A stretch of DNA of 12,332 bases from Ferruginibacter sp. (GTDB lineage Bacteria; Bacteroidota; Bacteroidia; Chitinophagales; Chitinophagaceae). The stretch covers positions 1 through 12,332 of the forward strand of contig JAURKN010000252.1 in assembly GCA_030831725.1 (NCBI GenBank). The letters run 5' to 3'. The number at the start of each line of letters is the position of its first letter. Within the stretch, counting starts at the first letter, position 1. Below the pieces are notes generated by a model that made no database searches, was not told where the DNA came from, and worked only from the letters and a program-made list of their open reading frames with translations. The translations under genes were made by a program, and so were the position numbers. Below, piece by piece: positions 1 to 7,800 of this stretch.

Positions 1-2190
1 CAGGATGGACTGGTGTTGAAATTCGATCCAACCCTCAATATTTATCGATTTGGTAGCTTTTTCGGAGGAAGTGGAGATGAGGCCTGCTTTGTGGCTAGCA
101 CAAATCCGACCAACGGAAGCATTTTTGTAGCAGGAGGAACAACTGGATTTGTACCTGGAAACAAAACCGGTGTTGTTCAACCCAACTATCAAGGCGGTGT
201 GACAGATGGCTTCATCACTGAGTTGCGTCCTGATTTGTCGGGCATCATCAGAACAACATATCTTGGAACAACCGGAATCGATCAGGTGTACGGATTGAAA
301 TTCGATAAAAAAGGTTTCCCTTATGCAATGGGTACCACTACCGGAACTTGGCCCATACAGAATGCCACATATAGCAATCCCGGCAGCTCTCAATTCATCA
401 CCAAATTAAGACCAGATCTTTCAGCTAGGGTCTATTCAACCGTCTTTGGAAATGGTTTATCGGATCCTAATATTTCTCCCATTGGTTTTTTAGTGGACCG
501 TTGCGAAAATGTCTATGTGACTGGATGGGGAGGAAGCATCAACAATTTTAAAAATTATACCACCGGAAACACCAATGGTTTGCCACTTCAAGATCCTCTG
601 CCTTCAATTGGTTCACCGGATGGGGAGGACTTTTATTTCTTTGTATTGAAGCGGGATGCACAATCACTTCTGTTTGCATCCAATTTTGGACAATTCAGGG
701 GCAATACTGGCGATCATGTGGATGGAGGAACCAGCAGATTCGACGAAAATGGCACCATCTATCAGGCCATTTGTGCCAATTGTAATGGAGGAGCTACTTT
801 TCCCACCACACCAGGCGCTTGGAGGAGAATAAACGGCAGCAGCAATTGCAATGAAGCTGCCGTCAAAGTAGAGATGAATTTCGCCGGTGTGGATGCTTCA
901 GCCCGACCTACCATCAACTCCGTAGCAAACGACTCCTCAGGTTGTGTTCCTTTTCGTGTAGACTTCACCGATACTTTGCAAACAGCAAAAACAGTTTACT
1001 GGGATTTTGGAAACGGAGAAAAAGATACGACCAGGGCTCCGGATTTTACAGCGTTTACCAATTATCTTACCACGGGCTCTTTTACCGTTATGGTCATCGC
1101 AGAAGATTCCACTACATGCAATATCAGGGATACCACTTATCTCACCATACTTTCAGGTGGTGATATTGCCACACTCGACTTTTCGGTGTCCAAAGACTCA
1201 CCATGCACTAATCTGAGTTACAGCTTCAATAATCTTTCCACCGCAACAAACGGCAACTTCACCAATACCAGTTTTGTTTGGGATTATGGTGATGGTTCAG
1301 CACCTGACACATCATTCAATGGTCAACATACTTTCCCTTCCATTGGATCATATGTAGTCACCTTGAAATTGATCAACCAACAGTTTTGCAACGCACCCGA
1401 CACAAAAACAAAAACAATCAATGTGAATCCATTGGTCAAAGCAGACTTTAGGGTGGATACGCTAGGATGTGCGCCTTATAATGCGGTTTTTACCAATCTC
1501 TCAAGTTCAAGCAATGTCATCTGGCAATTCAGCGACGGCAGTTCATCCACATCGGTGAATCCGGTAAAGCTCTTTTCGCAACCCGGCGTTTATTCGGTAA
1601 GACTCATTGCTATCGACTCCAATACCTGTAACAAAAGAGATACGACAGATTACATCACCATCAGAGCTATTCAAGGGCCTGATGCTTTTTTCAGTTGGAG
1701 TCCTGATCCACCTGTCACCAATACGCCGGTCGCATTCAGCAATGGAAGCAATGGTGCCATAAGATACCAATGGAATTTTGGGGATGGAGAATCAAGTTCA
1801 GAAATCAATCCGGAACATCTCTATTTGTCAACCGGTTCTTACAATGCACAACTCATCGCTTACAATGAGTATGGTTGTACAGATACGTTTACACGCAGGG
1901 TGAGCGCGCTGATTGAACCTTTGCTCGATGTGCCTAATGCGTTCACGCCCGGCAGATTCGGTGAAAATGGTGTGATTAAAGTGAAAGGGTTTGGAATCGC
2001 TAAAATGGATTGGAGGATATACAACCGATGGGGACAATTGGTCTTCCGTTCCACCAATGTGAAAAACGGATGGGATGGAACCTTCAAAGGCAAACTACAA
2101 CCTATGGAGGTATATGCCTTTACATTGGATGTCACTTTCGGAGATGGCAAATCGGTAAAAAGAACTGGAGATATCACACTGATCAGATAA
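1..2190 (+). CDS. T9SS type B cargo: beta-propeller repeats, four PKD domains, gliding-motility C-terminal domain (5' partial)
   Basis: The reading frame is open from base 1, so the N-terminus and signal peptide lie outside the window; 729 residues are visible. The first ~280 residues carry about four degenerate repeats resembling SBBP-type beta-propeller blades, of the form 'F-x-x-K/E-L-R-P-D-L-S ... Y-x-T/S-x-x-G' (two clear copies at bases 211 and 394). Four PKD domains follow, each marked by a W-D-F-G-D-G-like core: WDFGNG at residue 334, WDYGDG at 427, WQFSDG at 508 and WNFGDG at 591. The last ~86 residues, from VPNAFTP (residue 644) through 'YNRWGQLVF' and 'NGWDGTFKGK', match the gliding-motility-associated C-terminal domain that directs type B substrates through T9SS. 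The protein is therefore probably surface-attached or secreted, with a possible adhesive role suggested by the PKD domains. The next gene encodes a PorP/SprF-family partner. The exact ligand or function is unknown. Confidence 0.9.
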   Translation, partial: QDGLVLKFDPTLNIYRFGSFFGGSGDEACFVASTNPTNGSIFVAGGTTGFVPGNKTGVVQPNYQGGVTDGFITELRPDLSGIIRTTYLGTTGIDQVYGLKFDKKGFPYAMGTTTGTWPIQNATYSNPGSSQFITKLRPDLSARVYSTVFGNGLSDPNISPIGFLVDRCENVYVTGWGGSINNFKNYTTGNTNGLPLQDPLPSIGSPDGEDFYFFVLKRDAQSLLFASNFGQFRGNTGDHVDGGTSRFDENGTIYQAICANCNGGATFPTTPGAWRRINGSSNCNEAAVKVEMNFAGVDASARPTINSVANDSSGCVPFRVDFTDTLQTAKTVYWDFGNGEKDTTRAPDFTAFTNYLTTGSFTVMVIAEDSTTCNIRDTTYLTILSGGDIATLDFSVSKDSPCTNLSYSFNNLSTATNGNFTNTSFVWDYGDGSAPDTSFNGQHTFPSIGSYVVTLKLINQQFCNAPDTKTKTINVNPLVKADFRVDTLGCAPYNAVFTNLSSSSNVIWQFSDGSSSTSVNPVKLFSQPGVYSVRLIAIDSNTCNKRDTTDYITIRAIQGPDAFFSWSPDPPVTNTPVAFSNGSNGAIRYQWNFGDGESSSEINPEHLYLSTGSYNAQLIAYNEYGCTDTFTRRVSALIEPLLDVPNAFTPGRFGENGVIKVKGFGIAKMDWRIYNRWGQLVFRSTNVKNGWDGTFKGKLQPMEVYAFTLDVTFGDGKSVKRTGDITLIR

Positions 2191-2192
2191 CC

Positions 2193-3266
2193 ATGCACAT
2201 AAATGACAAGAACATATCATCATCACATCACAAGAAAAGTTTCCTCCTTTTCAACGTGCATGTTTTTGTTCTACTTTTCATTTTTATTTTTCAATCTAGA
2301 TCATTAAAGGCCCAGGATCTCCATTTCTCACAATTCTATAACAGTCCACTGAGCACCAGTCCTGCAAACACAGGATTCATACCTGATGCGGATTACAGAA
2401 TCGGTTTGCATTATCGGAATCAATTCAGCAACATCATGTATCAGCCTTATAAAACCACAAGTCTGTTTTCTGATGTGCAATTGTTTAGAGACAGGTTTGA
2501 AAATGGTTGGTTGGGCGCTGGTTTTTTATTTTTGAACGATGTCGCAGGAAAAGGTACGCTGCAATCCACAAAATTATATGCCTCTATTGCATATCATCAG
2601 ATGCTGGGCAACAGCAGTTTGATCAGTGGTGGATTCAATGTCGGATGGGCCAATAAGAGAATTGATCCTTCCAAACTGACATTTCCTGATCAGTTCGACG
2701 GAGAATTTTTTGACAACAGTTTGCCAACCGCTGTCACTCTCGTGAATACATCTGTCGGATATCCTGATATTCAAGTAGGATTGAATTACGCCTATTTCCC
2801 GAATGACAATATTTATTTCACAGGCGGATATTCGATACATCATGTCAATAGGCCCTACGAGGGATTTTTCGGAGAACGTTCCAGCTCAACCCGAATTCCG
2901 ATGAGACATATCGGATTCATTTCAGGCACTATAAAGCTCAATTCATTGTTCATGTTGCAGCCTCAGATTTTTTACAACAATCAGTCGAGGGCTTCACAAT
3001 TGCATGCCGGTTTGTTGACCCAGATCAATTTGGGAAACGATGGTGAAAATATGTTTCAAGTCGGAGCCCAGTACCGCGTCCGAGATGCATGGGTGGCGGT
3101 CGCCGGATTTCAAATCAGCAATATCATGTTCACTTTTTCTTTTGATGCCACACAATCTTCATTGACTACTTTCAATCAATCTAGAGGCGCATCAGAATTC
3201 AGTCTGATTAGAAAAGGATTCTATCCCGGAAATCAAGACAGACAATCTTTGTGTCCGAGATTTTAA
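2193..3266 (+). CDS. PorP/SprF family type IX secretion outer-membrane protein
   Basis: This 357-residue protein belongs to the PorP/SprF family, outer-membrane beta-barrels that work with T9SS and, for SprF-like members, are needed to export or attach a specific type B cargo. The signal peptide has a long n-region with a lysine pair, a hydrophobic core (FVLLFIFIF) and a cleavage site after SLKA-Q (residue 40). The mature start 'QDLHFSQFYNSPLSTSPANTG' and the C-terminal 'CPRF' are hallmark family motifs, and the body alternates polar and aromatic residues as in beta-strands. The frame stays open upstream to 2010, but that would overlap the cargo gene by 181 bases and bury the signal peptide. 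ATG 2193, two bases after the cargo stop, is therefore chosen. A GTG inside the signal peptide is a weaker alternative. Close linkage suggests co-transcription and dedicated pairing with the upstream cargo (inference). Confidence 0.9.
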   Translation: MHINDKNISSSHHKKSFLLFNVHVFVLLFIFIFQSRSLKAQDLHFSQFYNSPLSTSPANTGFIPDADYRIGLHYRNQFSNIMYQPYKTTSLFSDVQLFRDRFENGWLGAGFLFLNDVAGKGTLQSTKLYASIAYHQMLGNSSLISGGFNVGWANKRIDPSKLTFPDQFDGEFFDNSLPTAVTLVNTSVGYPDIQVGLNYAYFPNDNIYFTGGYSIHHVNRPYEGFFGERSSSTRIPMRHIGFISGTIKLNSLFMLQPQIFYNNQSRASQLHAGLLTQINLGNDGENMFQVGAQYRVRDAWVAVAGFQISNIMFTFSFDATQSSLTTFNQSRGASEFSLIRKGFYPGNQDRQSLCPRF

Positions 3267-3289
3267 AAAAATTAAAATAGAATTATCCA

Positions 3290-3865
3290 ATGAGAAAGAT
3301 CTTTTTGACATGTTTATCCCTCACGCTGTTCATATGTAGTTACGCACAGGATGAAACTTTTTTCAAAAAAGAAAATCTGATTACCGGTGGTACAGTGAAT
3401 GCGGGATTTGGTGATAATTTCACCAATCTCGGTGCCAGTCCATATTTTGGATACAGTTTGAATAAATACCTGGATGTGGCTGCGAGTTTGAGTTACAACT
3501 ATACTTCATTCAGGGATTATTTTTACATAGGCGACAGGCTTCGACAAAGCATTTATGGTCCGGGTGCTTTTGTACGTGTTTATCCAGTGAAGTTTTTATT
3601 CGGACAAGCCCATTATGAGTACAACATGATGAGGACAAAATACATCCCTGTTGGAACGGCTAATGAGCTGTATAACTATGAAGCGCATAGCTTTTTGGTC
3701 GGTGGCGGAATTTCCAATGGGAGAGACTGGGAAGTGCAGAAAACCTATTTTTATTTTTCCATTTTGTGGGATGTAGGCAATGCGGCACGTTCTCCCTACA
3801 AAGACAATTTAGGAAGATCGGTGCCGATTATCAGGGCGGGCTACAATTTTGCTCTTTTTCAGTGA
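3290..3865 (+). CDS. small predicted outer-membrane beta-barrel protein
   Basis: The product has 191 residues, with a clean signal peptide (MRKIFLTCLSLTLFICSYA, cleavage before Q20). The mature part is rich in glycine and aromatics and shows short amphipathic strands such as 'GGTVNAGFG', 'YFGYSLN', 'VAASLSYNY', 'GPGAFVRVYPVKFLFG', 'AHYEYN', 'FLVGGGIS' and 'IIRAGYNFALF'. This pattern, ending in an aromatic-rich strand, fits an 8-strand OmpA/OmpW-like barrel of the outer membrane, a common 'outer membrane beta-barrel' or hypothetical protein in Bacteroidota. No catalytic motif is visible. It begins 23 bases after the PorP/SprF gene in the same direction, so it may be co-transcribed and could serve the same surface module. 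That link rests on position only. The family name is uncertain. Confidence 0.75.
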   Translation: MRKIFLTCLSLTLFICSYAQDETFFKKENLITGGTVNAGFGDNFTNLGASPYFGYSLNKYLDVAASLSYNYTSFRDYFYIGDRLRQSIYGPGAFVRVYPVKFLFGQAHYEYNMMRTKYIPVGTANELYNYEAHSFLVGGGISNGRDWEVQKTYFYFSILWDVGNAARSPYKDNLGRSVPIIRAGYNFALFQ

Positions 3866-3876
3866 TTGATTTTTTG

Positions 3877-3884
3877 TAATTTCA
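3877..3884 (+). promoter_or_regulatory. candidate Bacteroidota -7 element (TAATTTCA)
   Basis: The 52-base gap before the symporter gene contains TTTTTTGTAATTTCA. TAATTTCA resembles the Bacteroidota housekeeping -7 box (TAnnTTTG), with mismatches in the last two bases. The nearest TTTG upstream is at 3848-3851, giving a 25-base spacer, slightly long for the usual -33 element. A similar GTAATTTA core precedes the VWA gene. A promoter here would start the 3918-7743 operon. Confidence 0.3.
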
Positions 3885-3917
3885 TGGTCATTAACCCATC
3901 CTGACCAATTCTACTGA

Positions 3918-5447
3918 ATGAGCCCAGCCATTTTATTCACTTTTGTAATCGCCTATTTTTTATTGTTACTCACTGTGGCCTGGTTTACATCCAGGGGGTC
4001 CGACAATGAGTCTTTTTTCATCGGAAATAAAAAAAGCAACTGGATGCTGGTTGCTTTTGGGATGATCGGCACTTCTTTAAGTGGCGTCACGTTTGTGAGT
4101 GTTCCCGGCGGAGTGGGGAGTGGCCACTTTTTTTATTTTCAAGTGGTTTTGGGATATCTGTTGGGTTATATCGTCATCGCATTTGTATTATTGCCGCTTT
4201 ACTACAGACTCAATCTCACCAGCATATACGCTTATCTCAACAGTCGTTTCGGAGAAAAAGCCCATAAGGCAGGGGCCTCTTTTTTCATATTGTCGAGGAC
4301 GGTCGGAGCGACAGCCAGATTATACCTGGTCATCAATATCCTGCAAATCTTCATCTTGGATAAATTGGGCGTTCCCTTTATGGCGACGGCTTTTGTGATT
4401 TTGTTGATGATCTTGCTTTACACGTTTGAAGGCGGTGTGAAAACCATCATTTACACAGATACTTTGCAGACAGCAGGAATGCTGCTCGGACTTGTCATTT
4501 GCACCATCGTCATATTGAAAGCCTTAGGAACAGATTTGTCGGGGGCATTTCAGACTTTGTCTTCAGAAGGGTACACGCAAATATTCAACACAGATTTCAA
4601 ATCCGGATCATACTTTATAAAACATATTTTAGGTGGTATGTTCATAGCCATTGCCATGACAGGACTTGATCAGGAGATGATGCAGAAAAACATCAGTGTG
4701 AACCGACTCAAAGATGCCCAAAAAAACATGATGAGTTTTACGGCTGTGCTCATGCTCGTCAATTTCATGTTCCTTTTTTTAGGAGGAATACTTTATCTCT
4801 ATGCCAATAAAATGAATTTGCCTACTGGAAATCCGGATGATCTTTTTCCTACCATTGCATTGAGTGAACCCTTCAGCGGAACCATCGGCGTGTTGTTCAT
4901 CATTGCACTGATATCTGCTCTGTTCCCAAGTGTTGATGGTGCCATCACTTCACTTACTTCCAGTTTTTGTATTGATATCCTAAAAATTCGTGAAAAACAA
5001 ACGGATGAAGCAAAACAGAAAAAAACCAGATTGGGTGTCCATATCGGCTTTGCGCTGCTATTTTTCATCTTGGTGCTGATGTTCAAGGCCATCAATGACA
5101 AGCTGATCATCGATTTCATACTTAAAATGGCAGGCATAACCTACGGCCCACTACTTGGCTTGTTCGCTTTCGGGATATTGACTCAGAAAAATATTAACGA
5201 AAAATTGCTGTGGACTGTATGTATCTTGGCGCCTATATTGACTTTGTGCATTGACATGTTGAGTAGTCCGGAGTGGTACGAGAAAAAATTGCATATTGAA
5301 CTTGGAATATCTCAGTGCAGTGAATCCATTTTCGGCGGCTATAAAATCGGAAATGAATTGATTCTGATTAATGGATTGCTCACATTTGCCGGACTTTTAG
5401 TCATCACACAAAAAAAGAAATCAAATGATGCTGCAGGAAGAATCTGA
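3918..5447 (+). CDS. sodium:solute symporter (SSS family)
   Basis: This 509-residue inner-membrane protein is built of about 13 hydrophobic segments, the usual size for the SSS/SGLT family, which uses the Na+ gradient to import sugars, amino acids, vitamins or organic acids. Family marks are visible: 'GTSLSGVTFVSVPG' (51-64) in an early helix, the signature-like 'GGVKTIIYTDTLQ' (172-184), 'TGLDQEMMQKNIS' (248-260), and the small/hydroxyl-rich segment 'SVDGAITSLTSSF' (338-350), which falls where the family places a Na+ site. The substrate cannot be read from the sequence. ATG 3918 places the first helix directly at the N-terminus. The gene leads a compact cluster, and its last 23 bases overlap the methyltransferase start, which suggests co-transcription and possibly translational coupling. 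Confidence 0.9.
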   Translation: MSPAILFTFVIAYFLLLLTVAWFTSRGSDNESFFIGNKKSNWMLVAFGMIGTSLSGVTFVSVPGGVGSGHFFYFQVVLGYLLGYIVIAFVLLPLYYRLNLTSIYAYLNSRFGEKAHKAGASFFILSRTVGATARLYLVINILQIFILDKLGVPFMATAFVILLMILLYTFEGGVKTIIYTDTLQTAGMLLGLVICTIVILKALGTDLSGAFQTLSSEGYTQIFNTDFKSGSYFIKHILGGMFIAIAMTGLDQEMMQKNISVNRLKDAQKNMMSFTAVLMLVNFMFLFLGGILYLYANKMNLPTGNPDDLFPTIALSEPFSGTIGVLFIIALISALFPSVDGAITSLTSSFCIDILKIREKQTDEAKQKKTRLGVHIGFALLFFILVLMFKAINDKLIIDFILKMAGITYGPLLGLFAFGILTQKNINEKLLWTVCILAPILTLCIDMLSSPEWYEKKLHIELGISQCSESIFGGYKIGNELILINGLLTFAGLLVITQKKKSNDAAGRI

Positions 5448-6066
5448 TCTCGCAAAATATTGCAGCAGATACAGCACATTACCGGACGGATTTTTGTTGA
5501 AAATGTCAGAGAATGTAATGGAGAATCACCCTCATGCACATTTGATGAGCGACGCATGGCAGGGGAAATGGCTTGAGATGGTTTGCAGGATGATCAAGCC
5601 CGTTCATGTTTTGGAAATCGGAACCTTTACCGGTTTTAGCGCTTTGAACATGATTGCAGGAATGCCTTCAGAAGGATTCATAGACACTATCGAATTAAGG
5701 CAAGCCGATGCGGATACCGCAGCATCTTATTTCAAATCCGCAGGTGTTGAACAAAGAATAAACATACACTGTGGCGACGCGAGGGAGATTATTCCGCAGA
5801 TGAATATGGAATGGGATTTGGTTTTTCTGGATGCGGATAAAGTAGGGTATATTGATTATTACGAATTAACTTTGCCTAAGTTAAAAAAAGGAGGCTGGAT
5901 TTTGGCCGACAATGTTCTTTTTCACGGACAGGTATTGAAGGATGAAATTTCCGGAAAAAATGCGAAAGCGATACAGGCATTTAACGAACATGTGGCAGCG
6001 GATCCAAGAACAGAACAAGTGATCATTCCCATCAGAGATGGGATCATGTTCATACAAAAATTGTAA
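5425..6066 (+). CDS. SAM-dependent O-methyltransferase (caffeoyl-CoA OMT-like, COG4122 type)
   Basis: This 213-residue cytoplasmic class I methyltransferase is typical in length for the cation-dependent O-methyltransferase (Methyltransf_3) group, which moves a methyl group from SAM to a hydroxyl, often on catechol-like substrates. The SAM-binding motif I is 'VLEIGTFTGFSAL' (62-74), and acidic motif II is 'DTIELR' (87-92). 'DLVFLDADK' (131-139) and 'LADNVLFHG' (160-168) supply the conserved Asp and Asp-Asn residues that bind the divalent metal in this family. The start ATGATG at 5425/5428 lies inside the end of the symporter gene, in another frame. The stop codon is followed, three bases later and in the same frame, by the GTG of the glucosaminidase gene. 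The physiological substrate is unknown, and the neighbours do not reveal it. Confidence 0.9.
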   Translation: MMLQEESDLAKYCSRYSTLPDGFLLKMSENVMENHPHAHLMSDAWQGKWLEMVCRMIKPVHVLEIGTFTGFSALNMIAGMPSEGFIDTIELRQADADTAASYFKSAGVEQRINIHCGDAREIIPQMNMEWDLVFLDADKVGYIDYYELTLPKLKKGGWILADNVLFHGQVLKDEISGKNAKAIQAFNEHVAADPRTEQVIIPIRDGIMFIQKL

Positions 6067-6069
6067 AAG

Positions 6070-7203
6070 GTGAAAAACGGATTATTCATATTGTGTTTTA
6101 CCATGTTTTTTGTTTCCGCATTCGGGCAGAAGCAAACAACGCGTGAGTATATTGAAAAGTATAAAGATTTTGCCATAAGGGAGATGGTTCGATCGGGTGT
6201 TCCTGCGTCAATAACACTCGCACAGGGTGTTCTTGAAACAGAAAGCGGAAATAGTGAACTTGTTCGTAAATCCAACAATCATTTTGGCATAAAATGCAAA
6301 GCGGAATGGACTGGTGAAAAGGTTTACCATGATGATGATGAGAGTGGCGAATGTTTCCGCAAATATGACAGTTCATATCATAGTTATAGAGACCACAGCG
6401 ATTTTTTGAGAACAAGAGCACATTACGCATTCCTGTTCAGCCTCGAACCGACCGATTACAAAGGTTGGGCCCATGGATTAAAGAAGGCAGGGTATGCGAC
6501 CAACCCTCGCTATCCACAAATACTCATCAAAACAATTGAAGAATATCAATTGAATGACTACAGTCTAGAAGCGATGAAATCCATACCGGATTACAGTGTT
6601 TTCGTAATCAAGCAGCAAGAGTCAAAACCAAAAGTGGTAAAAGTTATAGATAATACCATAACCCAAGTTGAATCTTTGATTTTTCCACAGAATCCGAAAT
6701 TGAAATCCTTTAATGGTTTGAAAGCGGTTCAGGTTGATAGCGGTACATCGTTACTCGCACTTGCCATTCGTTTTCAAATCGATCTGGAAGACCTGCTTGA
6801 TTATAATGATCTGCTCGAAGATGGAATCTTGGACAGAACGTCGTGGATCTATCTGGAAAGAAAGCGTTTCGAATCATCGCAAAAAACGTATAAGGTTAAA
6901 GCCAACGATAATCTCTATGATATCTCCCAGGCCTTAGGGATACAGTTGAGCTATCTGATGGCATACAATGGTGTAAATGAGGGGGATTATTTGAAACCCG
7001 GAATGATATTGTCCTTGAAGTCCATCATGATCGATGAAAAGGAGAAAGTGGTGAATGAAGTAAGGTATCATAAGGTCAAGCCCAGTGAAAGTTTGAAAAA
7101 CATTGCAAAAAAATACAAGGTCTCCGTTTCAGACATCAAAGAATGGAATAAATTGGAATCGGAAACCATCATCGTCGGTCAAAAACTCATTATCTCAAAA
7201 TAA
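6070..7203 (+). CDS. exported GH73 glucosaminidase with three LysM modules
   Basis: The 377-residue product is a predicted peptidoglycan hydrolase. A signal peptide (residues 1-19, ending SAFG before Q20) is followed by a GH73 mannosyl-glycoprotein endo-beta-N-acetylglucosaminidase domain (~25-163). That domain shows 'ITLAQGVLETESGNSEL' (48-64, catalytic Glu expected at E56), 'SNNHFGIKC' (68-76) and 'GLKKAGYATNPRYPQ' (136-150). Three LysM-like modules bind glycan: ~219-264 (degenerate), ~273-317 and ~333-376. It should cleave or remodel murein in the periplasm. GTG 6070 is chosen because an in-frame stop lies at 6064-6066 and because it is the only start giving the full KN-hydrophobic signal peptide; ATG 6103 would remove most of it. 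It sits 3 bases after the methyltransferase and 6 bases before hpt, consistent with one operon. Confidence 0.9.
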   Translation: MKNGLFILCFTMFFVSAFGQKQTTREYIEKYKDFAIREMVRSGVPASITLAQGVLETESGNSELVRKSNNHFGIKCKAEWTGEKVYHDDDESGECFRKYDSSYHSYRDHSDFLRTRAHYAFLFSLEPTDYKGWAHGLKKAGYATNPRYPQILIKTIEEYQLNDYSLEAMKSIPDYSVFVIKQQESKPKVVKVIDNTITQVESLIFPQNPKLKSFNGLKAVQVDSGTSLLALAIRFQIDLEDLLDYNDLLEDGILDRTSWIYLERKRFESSQKTYKVKANDNLYDISQALGIQLSYLMAYNGVNEGDYLKPGMILSLKSIMIDEKEKVVNEVRYHKVKPSESLKNIAKKYKVSVSDIKEWNKLESETIIVGQKLIISK

Positions 7204-7209
7204 TTCACC

Positions 7210-7743
7210 TTGATAGTTAACATTCACGATAAAAAATTCGAGACTTACATTTCTGATGCACAAATTGAGGATGCAGTAAGTCGCATTTCGATGCAAATTG
7301 ATCAGGATTATGCCGGCAAAAGACCATTGTTTCTCGTGGTCTTGAATGGCTCTTTTCTCTTTGCCGCTGATTTATTCAGAAAATTGCATGTTGAAGCAGA
7401 AATCTGTTTCATCAAACTTGCGTCATACCAGGGAATGAAAAGTTCCGGGAAAGTGACTACTGCGATTGGTTTGGACACACCTGTAAAAGGACGCGACGTG
7501 ATCTTGATTGAAGACATAATCGATACCGGTAAAACCTTATTCGAATTCATTCCTGAACTCAAAGAAAGACAACCGACTTCGCTTCGAATCGCAAGCTTGT
7601 TGTTGAAACCTGATGCGTTGAAATATGACGTAAAGGCGGATTACATCGGATTTTCGGTACCTAATGATTTTTTAGTCGGCTACGGGCTTGATTATGATGG
7701 ATTAGGCAGAAACTTCGGAGAGATTCTCAAATTGATGCCCTGA
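7210..7743 (+). CDS. hpt: hypoxanthine phosphoribosyltransferase
   Basis: This 177-residue purine-salvage enzyme converts hypoxanthine (and usually guanine) plus PRPP to IMP/GMP in the cytoplasm. The PRPP-binding signature is 'VILIEDIIDTGKTL' (97-110), with the acidic pair E101-D102 and loop D105-T-G. 'VVLNGSFLFAADL' (43-55), 'SYQGMKSSGKV' (72-82) on the mobile loop, and the C-terminal 'VPNDFLVGYGLDYDGLGRN' (150-168) that contacts base and pyrophosphate are all intact. No ATG is available until residue 28, and the family begins close to 'HDKKFE'. TTG 7210, six bases after the previous stop, is therefore taken as the start. Its place behind a murein hydrolase gene is probably a matter of operon packing rather than function. 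Confidence 0.93.
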   Translation: MIVNIHDKKFETYISDAQIEDAVSRISMQIDQDYAGKRPLFLVVLNGSFLFAADLFRKLHVEAEICFIKLASYQGMKSSGKVTTAIGLDTPVKGRDVILIEDIIDTGKTLFEFIPELKERQPTSLRIASLLLKPDALKYDVKADYIGFSVPNDFLVGYGLDYDGLGRNFGEILKLMP

Positions 7744-7777
7744 TGTATTTTTATTTCCTTCATGTTGAATTATTTAG

Positions 7778-7785
7778 TAATTTAC
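7778..7785 (+). promoter_or_regulatory. candidate -7 element (TAATTTAC) for the VWA gene
   Basis: The stretch TTTAGTAATTTACG lies between hpt and the VWA gene. TAATTTAC resembles the Bacteroidota -7 box TAnnTTTG (mismatches at the end) and shares GTAATTT with the candidate before the symporter. No convincing -33 TTTG is seen at the right distance. A start of transcription a few bases downstream would exclude the ATG at 7762 and favour translation from TTG 7801. Confidence 0.3.
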
Positions 7786-7800
7786 GTGAACGGATGCCCC

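Noticed and set aside
2010..2192. Longer N-terminus for the PorP/SprF protein
   Set aside because: The upstream part overlaps the cargo gene in another frame and would place the signal peptide in the interior; ATG 2193 fits the signal peptide.
1860..2198. 112-codon open frame on the minus strand
   Set aside because: It lies fully antisense to the well-supported type B sorting domain and has no recognisable motif.
4799..5137. 112-codon open frame on the minus strand
   Set aside because: It is antisense to symporter membrane helices and arises from their biased codon composition.
6064..6072. Stop-codon readthrough joining the methyltransferase to the glucosaminidase
   Set aside because: The two are in the same frame with one codon between, but a fusion would place a signal peptide inside a cytoplasmic enzyme; adjacent operon genes explain it.
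5922..6430. Two minus-strand open frames of 110-118 codons
   Set aside because: Both are antisense to the methyltransferase and glucosaminidase genes, whose motifs are intact; no domain is visible in the shadows.
7762..7800. ATG start 13 codons upstream for the VWA protein
   Set aside because: It adds residues before an ideal M-R-K-S signal peptide and overlaps a promoter-like TAATTTAC; TTG 7801 is preferred, though this is not proven.
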